DNA of 36,577 nt from Pseudomonadota bacterium (GTDB lineage Bacteria; Desulfobacterota; Desulfobulbia; Desulfobulbales; Desulfurivibrionaceae): assembly GCA_018829945.1 (NCBI GenBank), contig JAHJTI010000158.1:1-36577 (forward strand), read 5' to 3'. Numbering within the stretch: position 1 is the first letter of the stretch; the number at the start of each line of letters is the position of its first letter. Under the pieces are notes generated by a model that saw only the letters and a program-made list of their open reading frames with translations, did no database searches and had not been told where the DNA came from. Below, piece by piece: positions 1 through 9,196 of the stretch. Made by a program: the position numbers and the translations under genes.

Positions 1-302
1 AGGCAGACCAAATAGATGTCGCACGGCGATCCCTGTGCGTTGCCGCCGGTGAATGGGGCGGTGAGCTGATCGTCCAGGTTGTCCATGGAAAACGTGGCGG
101 AATCCACGATTTTCGCCAGGGAATAACTCACGTTGCCCAGCGCATACCCCCTGGGCTGATACATGGCGCCGTTGAAATAGATGGGCACGTCGCACTCGGT
201 GTAGCAGTATTCCACCGAGTCGATGACCATGCGGATCAGGGTGAACGCCCGGATCTCGCCGGAGGCGAGCTGCGCCTGTATGGCCGGATCGATATCAAGC
301 AT
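1..302 (-). CDS. Phage tail protein, DUF2163-like N-terminus (partial, runs off the window)
   Basis: Minus-strand translation from ATG at 302: MLDIDPAIQAQLASGEIRAFTLIRMVIDSVEYCYTECDVPIYFNGAMYQPRG...; follows a DUF2460-like gene as is usual in such tail operons. Confidence 0.6.
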   Translation of the reverse strand, partial: MLDIDPAIQAQLASGEIRAFTLIRMVIDSVEYCYTECDVPIYFNGAMYQPRGYALGNVSYSLAKIVDSATFSMDNLDDQLTAPFTGGNAQGSPCDIYLVC

Positions 303-879
303 TGAGCTGGCCCTTGAGTGTGAGGCCGGTGGTCACCAGCCGGTTGTAGAAGGTCTCGAAGTTCATCACATCCTCGCCGAACTTGCAGCGCACCTTGAGA
401 CGTCCGGAGAAATCGCAGGTGATGTGCTGACCGGCCGCAGGCGGCGCCGCAAAGGTGATTTTGTCCGCTCCATCCTCGCCGCCCTCGGCGGTGAAGGTGT
501 AATCCACCCCGGATGCCTTGGCCACGCCGCCCACATAAACGGTATAGCCGGAGGCCAGCTTGGAGGGCATGTTGTAGATGGCTGTGGCGCCATCGGCGGT
601 GCCTACATATTCTCCGACATAAACCGCCTCGAACGGATGAAAGAAGTTGAACGGCAGGTGCTTGCCCCGGCGGGACATGAAGAACTGCCAGAGGATGCGC
701 GCATTGGCCACCGTGATGTTCTTGTATTTCAGCGGGAACGATCGTTTCGGAAAAAGGCGCTTCTGCTTGGTGGCCTCCCGGCCGGACTCATACTCCGAAA
801 CCAGGGTGCGGTATTCGATGGACTCGGCCAGGGGATTGCTCGGGCGAACGGATGCAAGCAGATCCGGGAAGGCTGTCAT
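295..879 (-). CDS. Tail protein, DUF2460/TIGR02217-like
   Basis: 194 aa ORF (FPDLLASVRPSNPLAESIEYRTLVSEYESGREATKQKRLFPKRSFPLKYKNI...), overlaps stop/start with the tape measure gene. Confidence 0.7.
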   Translation of the reverse strand: MTAFPDLLASVRPSNPLAESIEYRTLVSEYESGREATKQKRLFPKRSFPLKYKNITVANARILWQFFMSRRGKHLPFNFFHPFEAVYVGEYVGTADGATAIYNMPSKLASGYTVYVGGVAKASGVDYTFTAEGGEDGADKITFAAPPAAGQHITCDFSGRLKVRCKFGEDVMNFETFYNRLVTTGLTLKGQLNA

Positions 880-3191
880 GAGATCACCCGCTGCAGGTTG
901 GAGCGCAGCCCGCGATCGCCGCGCTGCAGGGCCTCATTCAACGGGCCAAGCACAGCCTGTGGATTACGGCGCATCATGTCGGTGATGGATTGGGCATCGG
1001 CGGCAATGATGGTTATGGAGATGGGAGCGGCTGCCGGCGCCGGAGCGGCGGATGAGTTTGGTCGAGCGGAGGATGCCCGCACCTGGCTCTGGTTCATCAC
1101 CAGCTCGGATTCATTTTCCGCAAAGGAATACCGGCCGCCGGACCGCAAGCCGACCCCGACCACGGGCTCCTTGATCCAGCCGCCGTCGGCAAAGGCGAAA
1201 TTAAAAGGAGCAGGGGTGCCGACCATGGAATCATAGGACCCGGTGTAGGATGTCCCAGGCGCAGCGGCGGAGGTGATTCCCCCACTGCCTCCGAACATTC
1301 CGGCAAGCGAGGTGGCAGCCGTGCCCAGCAGCCCGCCGAGATCTCCGCCTTTGGCGAATTCACTGCCGAACAACCCCATCATCATTTGCGCGGAGGCCCA
1401 CTGGTCCACCATTTGCAGGGTCATTTCCTCGAAGCTGTCCAGCCAGTCATCGCTATCCTTGCGCAGGGATCTAAACAGGGATGCCCCTTCGTCCTGAATA
1501 TTGCGGAACGCCTGGATCTGGAACTGGGAAAGATCGTCGGTTTTATCCTTGATGGCGTCTATTGCCTCTATCTGTCGCTCAGAAAGCCTGTCCTGTATCT
1601 CAATGGCTTTTTCTGCGGAGATAATCCCTGAGTTGTGCGCGTCCAGAATGGCAATGTCCAGTTCCCGGTACTGCTGGGCCACCTTAGCCACGGCCTGTTC
1701 ATACTCCGGCAGGGAGGCCGTCAGGGCATCGTGATAGGATTCGGTGGTTTTTTTGAGTTCGTCCTGGGCTTTTTTCTGTTGATCCAGATAGTCAGCCTGA
1801 ATAGCCGCGTTTTCCGCAGCAGCCATCCAGGTGTCGATCAGTCCCTTGTCGCCGAATTTTTCCCGCAGTTCATCGGCTCGCTGGGTGATCTGCAGCAGCT
1901 CTTTGTCAAGTCCGTCCAGGCCGGAGAGGTTGATCTGTTGTTCCAGGTCGCGGCGGGTGTCCGCCCATTGTTCGGCGAGTTTTTTGGCCAGCTTGATGGC
2001 GTTTTCATCCGGAGATGGCGAATGAGAGCCTGTGCCGGTGCGACCGGCGAAGGAGGGAGCTGACGCGCCGACCCCGCTTTCCAATGCGTTGTAGCGCTCG
2101 GCGAGGGCCATCAACTGCCGATCGGTTTCCGCATACCTGTTCTCGTACATGATGTTGTAGTCAGCCATCCTCTGCATCCGTTCTTGCGAGCTTTTAACAC
2201 CAAGCGCAGATGGGATAGCGGAAGGAAGCGAGGCCAGGAAGGTCATGGTGCCGCCAGCCTTGTCCAACAACATGGAAAGTCGCATGATTTCTGCCTGAGC
2301 AGACATAAGGCCGAGCTTGAAATCTTTCAGCCAAACGGTGGTGGCCTCCTTGTTGCGGTCACCCCAGTCATCCATTGCGTCTGCCACCGAGATAATATTC
2401 TCGGCCAGGATGCCGGTGAGACCTCCGGCCTGATCAGTATTGGAGATGAGTTTTCCCAGCGAATTATTCACAACGGACAGGGCCCGACCCACTGTTTTTG
2501 GCATCTCGGAAAACTCTCGATTGACGGCTTCGGACTGGCTTATCAAAGCTTTCACCACTTCCTCGGCGGTGAGTTTTCCTTCTTTCCCAAGAGCCCGGAG
2601 CTGACCAACACTGACCCCCATGCCATCTGCAATGGCCTCAGCGAGGCGTGGAGCCTGCTCCAGAACAGAGTTGAGTTCTTCGCCGCGCAACACTCCTGAG
2701 GCAAAGCCCTGGCCTAATTGGACAATGGCCGCTTGGGCTGAATTTGCGGAAGTGCCGGAGACTACCAAAGATTTATTGATCGCATCGGTAACCGTCAGCC
2801 GTTGTGAATCTGTGATATTCAAATCCTTGGTTGATCTGGCGATTCTGGTATAGAGATCGATGGTCTGAACGTAGCCTTGACGGGACTCTTGAGACAAGCT
2901 GTACAACTGCTTTTCGATAGTCGCCAATTCTTCCGCTGAACTGGTCACCAGCCGAAGACGGCCATGCAGGTTCTGATATTCGTCGGCTGTATTGATCAGT
3001 TCCCTGACCCCAAGCCCGGCGGTGATGGCGGCAAAAGTGGTTTTTAAAATATTCGCCGCTTTGTCCAGACTTCGCATCCGTTGTTCGGCGGCATGGGTGG
3101 AGCGTTCCACCATGACCATGGCCTGGTTCATCGGGGCGGTGGCCTGGTCTACCAGTCGGAGGGCTATGCTGATCGCGGCGTCTTGATTCAT
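876..3191 (-). CDS. Tail tape measure protein
   Basis: 771 aa; tape-measure N-domain (VMVERSTHAAEQRMRSLDKAANILKTTFAAITAG...LNSVLEQAPRLAEAIADGMGVSVGQLRALGKEGKLTAEEVVKAL); long helical middle; position after the chaperone genes. Confidence 0.92.
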   Translation of the reverse strand: MNQDAAISIALRLVDQATAPMNQAMVMVERSTHAAEQRMRSLDKAANILKTTFAAITAGLGVRELINTADEYQNLHGRLRLVTSSAEELATIEKQLYSLSQESRQGYVQTIDLYTRIARSTKDLNITDSQRLTVTDAINKSLVVSGTSANSAQAAIVQLGQGFASGVLRGEELNSVLEQAPRLAEAIADGMGVSVGQLRALGKEGKLTAEEVVKALISQSEAVNREFSEMPKTVGRALSVVNNSLGKLISNTDQAGGLTGILAENIISVADAMDDWGDRNKEATTVWLKDFKLGLMSAQAEIMRLSMLLDKAGGTMTFLASLPSAIPSALGVKSSQERMQRMADYNIMYENRYAETDRQLMALAERYNALESGVGASAPSFAGRTGTGSHSPSPDENAIKLAKKLAEQWADTRRDLEQQINLSGLDGLDKELLQITQRADELREKFGDKGLIDTWMAAAENAAIQADYLDQQKKAQDELKKTTESYHDALTASLPEYEQAVAKVAQQYRELDIAILDAHNSGIISAEKAIEIQDRLSERQIEAIDAIKDKTDDLSQFQIQAFRNIQDEGASLFRSLRKDSDDWLDSFEEMTLQMVDQWASAQMMMGLFGSEFAKGGDLGGLLGTAATSLAGMFGGSGGITSAAAPGTSYTGSYDSMVGTPAPFNFAFADGGWIKEPVVGVGLRSGGRYSFAENESELVMNQSQVRASSARPNSSAAPAPAAAPISITIIAADAQSITDMMRRNPQAVLGPLNEALQRGDRGLRSNLQRVIS

Positions 3192-3852
3192 TCGTCGGCG
3201 TCCTCTACTCCGTCTGATTTTCGGTGGCTTTGGGCAATGGCCTCAATAGCCAGCACCTTGTCAAGATCCTCCTCACTGCCGTCCATGGCAGTGAGGATGG
3301 CGATGATGTTCACGGCCTGCATGGTTCCGGCTATGCCTTCGCGGCCTGCCTGATCGCAGATCCCCCAGGCTTTCCATGCCAGATGATTTCCGGTATAGAG
3401 ATGATCCGGGCGGGGGCACTCCTCGCATGGAGGATCACCGTTCCAGGTCTCGGAGCAATCCTCGCAGCTTACTTGGCCTGGGTCGAGGTGCCACTCGGCC
3501 CAGGCTGTGAGTTTCCCTGTTCTTCACTCCTTTCTGCCGCCGCAGCAGCAGAAAGCTTGGCCATAACCTCGGCCACGAAGTCTGGATTGTTTTCGTAAAC
3601 AATTCTTTTCTGGCCAGCGGTACAGGGAATATCTTCCCCCGTCTCCAGGCTTTTGGCATCCCAGTCAGTTACTTCGCGGTCGAACAGCTCAATGGTGAGC
3701 TCTGCCCCATCCACCACTTCAACGCCTTGTATAATTCTGGTATGTTTGCGCCGGAGCGCCGACAGTTCCGAAGCTTGAAGCGGCGCGCCGGTGACATTGA
3801 TTCCACCGACAATAACGGTGATATTGTTTGCTTTGGTTGTTCTCAGCCTCAT
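3188..3852 (-). CDS. Tail assembly chaperone G-T fusion made by -1 programmed frameshift (predicted)
   Basis: Zero-frame ORF 3852-3469 contains G GGA AAC at 3517-3511 in correct phase; the -1 frame then stays open to a TGA at 3190-3188 that overlaps the tape measure ATG (ATGA). T part reads LTAWAEWHLDPGQVSCEDCSETWNGDPPCEECPRPDHLYTGNHLAWKAWGICDQAGREGIAGTMQAVNIIAILTAMDGSEEDLDKVLAIEAIAQSHRKSDGVEDADE. Confidence 0.85.
3469..3852 (-). CDS. Tail assembly chaperone, G-like unshifted product
   Basis: 127 aa ORF between tail tube and tape measure; source frame for the -1 shift. Confidence 0.75.
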   Translation of the reverse strand: MRLRTTKANNITVIVGGINVTGAPLQASELSALRRKHTRIIQGVEVVDGAELTIELFDREVTDWDAKSLETGEDIPCTAGQKRIVYENNPDFVAEVMAKLSAAAAAERSEEQGNSQPGPSGTSTQAK

Positions 3853-3898
3853 AAGACGGTCCTTTTCTTAAAGTTGATCATCAGGTTTTGCCGGCCGA

Positions 3899-5077
3899 TC
3901 AGTTGAACAACATGGAGATTTCATCCTCGCCCGCGGTGCCCAGGGCGGTGATGTCCATGCGCAGCTCCACGGTCGGGGAAGAGGGGTTCATGGTCGGGGC
4001 CTTGATCCGACTGCGACCCATGGTGAGGGATACGCGCTTGCCAGCGGTATTTTCTCCGGCGGATATTTTGATGTTTTTCTCCACCCCCGCAGTGATCCCG
4101 TCGTAAAAATATTTGAGGTCGTCCCGCCGCAGAAGCAGGGTTACAGTTCCGACGACTGACCGCTGCCCCTCCACGTAGTCGGTGGGGTATTCAATGCCGG
4201 GCGCCTGGATCTCATCCTCCTGATACTGGATGCCGTTGCCGATTGTCAGGTCCATGCCCTTGATCTTGATGGCTGTCGAGCCGCCGTCGAAACTCACCGA
4301 GGCGGTGCGCGATTCGACAGGGGAGCCGACGATTGTTCCTGCCGGCAGGAACGGAGCGACCACGGTGTCCACGGCATGATCTGTTTGCACCCCTACGGCA
4401 ATGGTGAGGGTGTTGGTGGTCACATTCACCGCGGTGATGGTGTATCCGGCACCGGCGTTGTCATCGGTGCCGACCTTGATTTTTCCGCCGACCGTATATT
4501 TTTTTGCATCCTTTACCGGGATGGCGGTTATCGGAGTGGCGATGTAGTCGATCAAGGCGGAAAGTTCGTCCGTGCCGCACCAGCCCATGGCCATGAATTT
4601 GCCGGAAAGATCGAGCTTGAGGGCTCCCTTTTTGGAGATCCCCATCTTGGCCTGATCAGCGGTGGCGCCGGTGGCGAAAAACACGGTGTCGCCGTACTTG
4701 GTCCAGAGAGAGAAGCTCGGCAGTTGCTTGGCCAGGGAATAGGTGACAGAGGTCGAACCGACCACCGTTTCCGAGCCGAACAACGCCTTGAACAAGGATC
4801 CGCCCTGGGGGGCAACGCCCGGAGATCCGGAGGGGCGGAGGTACATGGGCAGCGACCAGTCTCCGGAGGTCAGCGCATCGCGGAACTGTTCGATGAGAGA
4901 GCGGGAATCCACGATCTCCTCGCTGTCGGAATATGTCGGCACCTGGCCGATCTGTCCGTACCCGGCAGGGACAATCAGGTTGGTGGAGGCAGGGTAGGCC
5001 AGCTCTCCCCTGGCAGCTTCCGCCACCACGAAGATCTTGTGCTCGCGGGCAAGGATGAGTTTGTTGTCGAGGCTCAT
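3899..5077 (-). CDS. Major tail (tube) protein
   Basis: 392 aa; starts MSLDNKLILAREHKIFVVAEAARGELAYPASTNLIVPAGYGQIGQVPTYSDSEEI; located directly upstream of the chaperone. Confidence 0.75.
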   Translation of the reverse strand: MSLDNKLILAREHKIFVVAEAARGELAYPASTNLIVPAGYGQIGQVPTYSDSEEIVDSRSLIEQFRDALTSGDWSLPMYLRPSGSPGVAPQGGSLFKALFGSETVVGSTSVTYSLAKQLPSFSLWTKYGDTVFFATGATADQAKMGISKKGALKLDLSGKFMAMGWCGTDELSALIDYIATPITAIPVKDAKKYTVGGKIKVGTDDNAGAGYTITAVNVTTNTLTIAVGVQTDHAVDTVVAPFLPAGTIVGSPVESRTASVSFDGGSTAIKIKGMDLTIGNGIQYQEDEIQAPGIEYPTDYVEGQRSVVGTVTLLLRRDDLKYFYDGITAGVEKNIKISAGENTAGKRVSLTMGRSRIKAPTMNPSSPTVELRMDITALGTAGEDEISMLFN

Positions 5078-5092
5078 GGTCGCGTACTCCTT

Positions 5093-5533
5093 TTAATGTG
5101 ATTCCAGCAGGGTGATTTTCCAGGTTTGAACGTAGAGGAAACGGCCCATGTGAACGTGGACCAGCTCCTCGCCGATTATTTCCGCTTGGCCGAGTCCGGC
5201 GATGATCTTGCCTGACACTTTGGTTTCCGAGGCTCCCATGATGTCCATGGCCTGGTTGTCACCGGCTTCGCCGTTATGCACATTGGCGGTGCAGACAAAG
5301 ACCTGAAACACATGGTTTCTGGCATAGGTGGCCTGATCGCTGCCGATCTCCTGCTGCTCGCCGAATTCGGCGCCTGCATAGGCCACGGCCAGGCTGGGCC
5401 AGGCATGGGAATTGTTGAACACCGCCTCCTCGCCGTCCCAGGAGTCTACGGGGACAGTGGGATTGGCGGCGGAGATTTTGGCGACCAGGTCGATCTTGAT
5501 GGCAGTGCGATCGTCGCTCATGTGTTCCCCCAC
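5093..5533 (-). CDS. Tail terminator/completion protein
   Basis: 146 aa ORF at the expected position between gpZ-like and tail tube genes. Confidence 0.55.
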   Translation of the reverse strand: MGEHMSDDRTAIKIDLVAKISAANPTVPVDSWDGEEAVFNNSHAWPSLAVAYAGAEFGEQQEIGSDQATYARNHVFQVFVCTANVHNGEAGDNQAMDIMGASETKVSGKIIAGLGQAEIIGEELVHVHMGRFLYVQTWKITLLESH

Positions 5534-6183
5534 TCCTTGGCCCAGTTTCTCGAATACCCGACCCCGTTGAACTTGGCGGCGTACAAGGCCTGTATGTTGC
5601 GAACGCTGCGGCTATGTTCCTGCTGCAGCACCGGCCCGGCAAATGGCCTGGCCGCAACGCGGCGAACCCCGATCCTGGGGATCATGGCCGTGGTTTTGAT
5701 CAATTTGCTCTGCATTCCCCTAGCAGTCTTGACCCCGCGCAGGTTCCTGCCTGAGGCGCTGGTGAGTCTTTTGGCGATCTGCCTTTGCTGCTCCCTGCCG
5801 ATTACCATGGTGAATCCGGCAGAAAGACGCCTGGCGGAAGAAGCAAATGATCGGCTGATCGGGGTGAACCGCATGGAGGTGTTGGTCTGCCCGGGCTGCT
5901 TGTCGATCATCCCGGCAAAGGCGGTGAGATTGGCCACATCCACAAAATAACGGCTGAACCTGGCCACCCATTTTCCGTAGCCCTGGCCTTTACGGAGAGG
6001 CTTGGTGATCGGGGCGTACTTGTTCCATGATCCTGCCCCTTCGCTTTTGGCAAATTTCTGGATCTGCTGGTTGAGCCGGTACGATTCGCTTTTGAGCGCA
6101 GCGCTCATGGCCGCTGCATGCCGCTTGGGAAAATCGGCGAGCATCCGGCGCATGCCTGATTTGTCGAACTGGACCTTAATCAT
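5518..6183 (-). CDS. Minor tail protein, gpZ-like
   Basis: 221 aa; N-term MIKVQFDKSGMRRMLADFPKRHAAAMSAALKSESYRLNQQIQKFAK, position. Confidence 0.55.
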   Translation of the reverse strand: MIKVQFDKSGMRRMLADFPKRHAAAMSAALKSESYRLNQQIQKFAKSEGAGSWNKYAPITKPLRKGQGYGKWVARFSRYFVDVANLTAFAGMIDKQPGQTNTSMRFTPISRSFASSARRLSAGFTMVIGREQQRQIAKRLTSASGRNLRGVKTARGMQSKLIKTTAMIPRIGVRRVAARPFAGPVLQQEHSRSVRNIQALYAAKFNGVGYSRNWAKEWGNT

Positions 6184-6551
6184 GGCGTCACCCGGATGTT
6201 CTGCTGGCAGGTAAGGCGCCAGACTCCAGACTCATCCCGCACCGGCTGGGAGGCAACCTCCAGGGATTGAACCCGGGGAGAACCATCAGCTCCGGCAGGG
6301 AGCGTTCTGGCGATGACGTCTCCCCGCAGCGGCTGACGATTGAACGGCGCCGCGTGGATCTCCGCCTCCAGTATCTCGCAGACCACGGCATCGGCCATGA
6401 CATGCTCGCTCACCAGATCGTCCACGGTGAGTCCGCGGAAGACCGCTGGAACGACCACGGAGTCAGCGCCGCGCGAATAGATGACAGGCTCTCCCTGTTC
6501 TCCGTGGATGGCGGCCAAGTCCTTGGCCATTTGATCCTGAAAGGCGGACAT
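6180..6551 (-). CDS. Head-tail joining protein
   Basis: 123 aa; MSAFQDQMAKDLAAIHGEQGEPVIYSRGADSVVVPAVF..., position in the head-tail junction block. Confidence 0.5.
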   Translation of the reverse strand: MSAFQDQMAKDLAAIHGEQGEPVIYSRGADSVVVPAVFRGLTVDDLVSEHVMADAVVCEILEAEIHAAPFNRQPLRGDVIARTLPAGADGSPRVQSLEVASQPVRDESGVWRLTCQQNIRVTP

Positions 6552-6554
6552 AAG

Positions 6555-6950
6555 TTACTCAGCCTGCTTATTGAGGATTTCAACGGCTTGGTCCCGTTCC
6601 TCGGCGCTGATATTAAATTTGGCGATGGCCTCGATGGCCTTTACCTGCGGTTTTTTGTCCGCGGTCCAGTTGGCCGGATTATCGGGGGAAAGTTTTTGGA
6701 TGGCTTCAACAATGGCAGACAATCTGGCCGCGGATTGATCATCCGTCTTTTTGGAGGCCGCTTTGGCGGATGCCTCGATTTCCGCGGAAGAAGGTCCCTC
6801 TGCCGGCGCAAGCACCACCGCGCCAAGTTCCAGTAATTCCCCGACCAGATGGGCAGGGCAGTCAAAGGTGGAGCCGGGGGCTCTGTATTTGCCGCTCACC
6901 TTTGGGTGGGTGACAGCCGTGCAGCGCACGGTATTTTCAGTTACGGACAT
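6555..6950 (-). CDS. Small head/connector-region protein
   Basis: 131 aa ORF tightly packed between major capsid and head-tail joining genes. Confidence 0.45.
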   Translation of the reverse strand: MSVTENTVRCTAVTHPKVSGKYRAPGSTFDCPAHLVGELLELGAVVLAPAEGPSSAEIEASAKAASKKTDDQSAARLSAIVEAIQKLSPDNPANWTADKKPQVKAIEAIAKFNISAEERDQAVEILNKQAE

Positions 6951-7010
6951 GGTCGACTCCTCTTGGTTACGGGCGCCCCGGAAAGGGGCGCCCGGTTATG
7001 GTCCAGACCT

Positions 7011-8042
7011 CTACACCGCCTTGGCGGAAAGGAAGGCGTCCGGCTGCAGCATGGCGACCAGGGGCGCGGACTGGAGCATGACCCAGCGCACCGAAGGATC
7101 TTCCTGATCCCATGATTTCGGGAACCGGGCCACGGCAGCCAGGCCTCCGGCCTTGAGGTCCTGGATGGCTCCGTACAGGATCTTGTTGGCGGTGTTGGAG
7201 GAGCCGAGCCAGATTTTGTCCGCCGGAACCATGGGCTGCTCGACCTCGTTGGCGTCGAGATACCACTCCTGGTAGGTAAAGAGATCCAGAGCCACTCCGG
7301 CATGGGAGACATTGCCCAGATAGGTGACGCCCTCGGGAAGCTGCTGCGGATCGATCTGACCCATGGTGATGCGCCGGTTGTTCAGCACATCCTTGACCTT
7401 GGGATGATTAACAAACGCCTTGGCAACATCCAGGCCAAGCACTGCTTTGCGCGGCACGATTCCGCTGTCCTTGATGACCAGATTGCACCAGTCCACCAGG
7501 TCGGTCAGGGGATCTGAGTTGGTGGTGTCGGTCCAGAGGTCGGTGCCGGTGAGGGTGATCTTATGGGTGGCGGGCATGCCGAAATCAACCTGCACGTTGA
7601 TGCCGTCGCCGGTACAGACCACGGTGCCGCCGTCAAGGATGGAAGCGGCCTGCACTTCCTCGGCCCGGGTGTAACTGGTGTCCAGCTCGCCGAGGATCCG
7701 GCCGAGTTCGCGCTGGGCGCGCTCATTGGGGCCGTCGCCGGGGGCGTAGATTACGTTTCCGGCCTCGCGGGTGAAAAACTCCTGCGGGGTGATCGGCTCT
7801 TTTTCCTTGAGGTATGGGGGCTCGAAGCTCTTGGTGGTCATGCCCTCCTTGGTCCGCACCTTGCCTTCCTTGATGGGCGAGACATACGCGCCGACCTTGC
7901 GCTTTCCTTTAATGATGTCTACATCGACATGCTTGGTGGTGAATTCCTTTTTGCCGGGGAAAAAAGTCCGCAACAGCCAGGCGTTGGCAGGCGGGAGCTG
8001 CCTGACCGCTGTCATCATGGTTCTGGTATCGTAGATGTTCAT
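7011..8042 (-). CDS. Major capsid protein, lambda gpE family
   Basis: 343 aa; MNIYDTRTMMTAVRQLPPANAWLLRTFFPGKKEFTTKHVDVDIIKGKRKVGAYVSP...; follows the decoration protein. Confidence 0.9.
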   Translation of the reverse strand: MNIYDTRTMMTAVRQLPPANAWLLRTFFPGKKEFTTKHVDVDIIKGKRKVGAYVSPIKEGKVRTKEGMTTKSFEPPYLKEKEPITPQEFFTREAGNVIYAPGDGPNERAQRELGRILGELDTSYTRAEEVQAASILDGGTVVCTGDGINVQVDFGMPATHKITLTGTDLWTDTTNSDPLTDLVDWCNLVIKDSGIVPRKAVLGLDVAKAFVNHPKVKDVLNNRRITMGQIDPQQLPEGVTYLGNVSHAGVALDLFTYQEWYLDANEVEQPMVPADKIWLGSSNTANKILYGAIQDLKAGGLAAVARFPKSWDQEDPSVRWVMLQSAPLVAMLQPDAFLSAKAV

Positions 8043-8100
8043 GCTGTCGACTCCTTGTTAAAAATGGTTGGATTGACTTTTAGTTCAATATCCGCAGTGT

Positions 8101-8727
8101 TTAGCTCAAGGTCCGCAGGTAGATGTTGCGGGCGGCCAGGGCATCGATGACATCGGCGGCAACGGTGCCGGCGGCAAGCGAAATGGCGGCGATGTTGAAC
8201 TCGCCGGTTTCCGCGCCGATGCCGGAGGCATCTGCAGCAGTGGCGTCAACCGCTTCCTTGAGGATGGCCACCGGGTTCTGGGAGCCGTCAACGGCGGTTT
8301 TGTCCACCAGCTTGCATTTCTTGCTGCCTGCAGCCACCGGAATGGTGAAGCTGTCGCCCACGATGAAATCGGTGGCGCCGTCGTTGATGGTGAAGCCGAT
8401 GGAGTCGTTGGCATAGGCAACTGCGACCGTGGCGTCGTTCAGGCGGAAGCCGTCCGGATCCACGACCTTGAAGGTGCCGCCGTTGGCTGCAGCGGTAATG
8501 CAGGTGAGCACATAGTTGCCGAGCTTGGTGTTTTTCTTGAGGGCCGTACCGGTGCAGGTGCCGTTGCCGGTGTTGGCCCCTGGGGCTACCGCTCCCAAAG
8601 CTTTGGTGATCTCTCCAAGCACAGCACCCTCGGCCAGAGACTGGCCGGACAGAACGGTTACCGACTTGCAAGCCTGCGGGAAAGCCCCGCCCAACAGGTT
8701 TTTCGGGGTATAAGTTTCTTCTGCCAT
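8101..8727 (-). CDS. Head decoration protein D-like
   Basis: 208 aa; AVLGEITKALGAVAPGANTGNGTCTGTALKKNTKLGNYVLTCITAAANGGTFKVVDPDG. Confidence 0.85.
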   Translation of the reverse strand: MAEETYTPKNLLGGAFPQACKSVTVLSGQSLAEGAVLGEITKALGAVAPGANTGNGTCTGTALKKNTKLGNYVLTCITAAANGGTFKVVDPDGFRLNDATVAVAYANDSIGFTINDGATDFIVGDSFTIPVAAGSKKCKLVDKTAVDGSQNPVAILKEAVDATAADASGIGAETGEFNIAAISLAAGTVAADVIDALAARNIYLRTLS

Positions 8728-8767
8728 GGTGTTCCTCCTTGTTTATCCTCCAGCGGGAGGAATGCTT

Positions 8768-9196
8768 TTAACGGCCTGCTCCGGCCACGATATTATCGAC
8801 CACGGCCTTGGCTTCCGCTGCCGATCCTTCGGTGTCGGCAGCTCCGGACCCGGAATCTATCACCGGGATCTGGGCGGCATCGGCGGCGAGATCCTGGGCT
8901 GCCTTGGTTGCAACCTCCCCCTGCTCGGTCATCAGCTTGTACGCCGCGGCCTCCGGGGTGGTGGCGCCATCCAGGGCAAGCTTGACGATGGTGTCGGACA
9001 ATTCCGTTTTCTTGGATTTGTCCAGGGCTAAAACGCCCTTGATCCTGGCAAGCTCGGTTGCGGATGCATCCGCTTTTGCTTGATCGATTGCGGCGGTTGT
9101 TTCATTGTTGACTGCCGCTTTGCCTGCCTCCATGCCAAGGGCGTGGATGGTGGCGTAAGTTTCGGGGTGTTTCTGTTTCAGGTCGTCCGGGTTCAT
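8768..9196 (-). CDS. Nested in-frame scaffold protein (Nu3-like internal start)
   Basis: Internal ATG at 9196 in frame with the protease ORF, preceded by AGGAGGT (9210-9204) at 7 nt spacing; product MNPDDLKQKHPETYATIHALGMEAGKAAVNN... Confidence 0.65.
   Translation of the reverse strand: MNPDDLKQKHPETYATIHALGMEAGKAAVNNETTAAIDQAKADASATELARIKGVLALDKSKKTELSDTIVKLALDGATTPEAAAYKLMTEQGEVATKAAQDLAADAAQIPVIDSGSGAADTEGSAAEAKAVVDNIVAGAGR

Noticed and set aside
223-1236. 337-aa + strand ORF
   Set aside because: Antisense across DUF2460 and tape measure genes; low-complexity, no recognisable domain.
3435-3659. 74-aa ORF overlapping the chaperone as the T product
   Set aside because: It is in the +1 frame relative to G; the -1 frame, which has the slippery site and reaches the tape measure start, is the better T candidate.
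4376-5101. 241-aa + strand ORF
   Set aside because: Antisense to the tail tube gene, Gly/Arg/His-rich composition characteristic of a shadow ORF.
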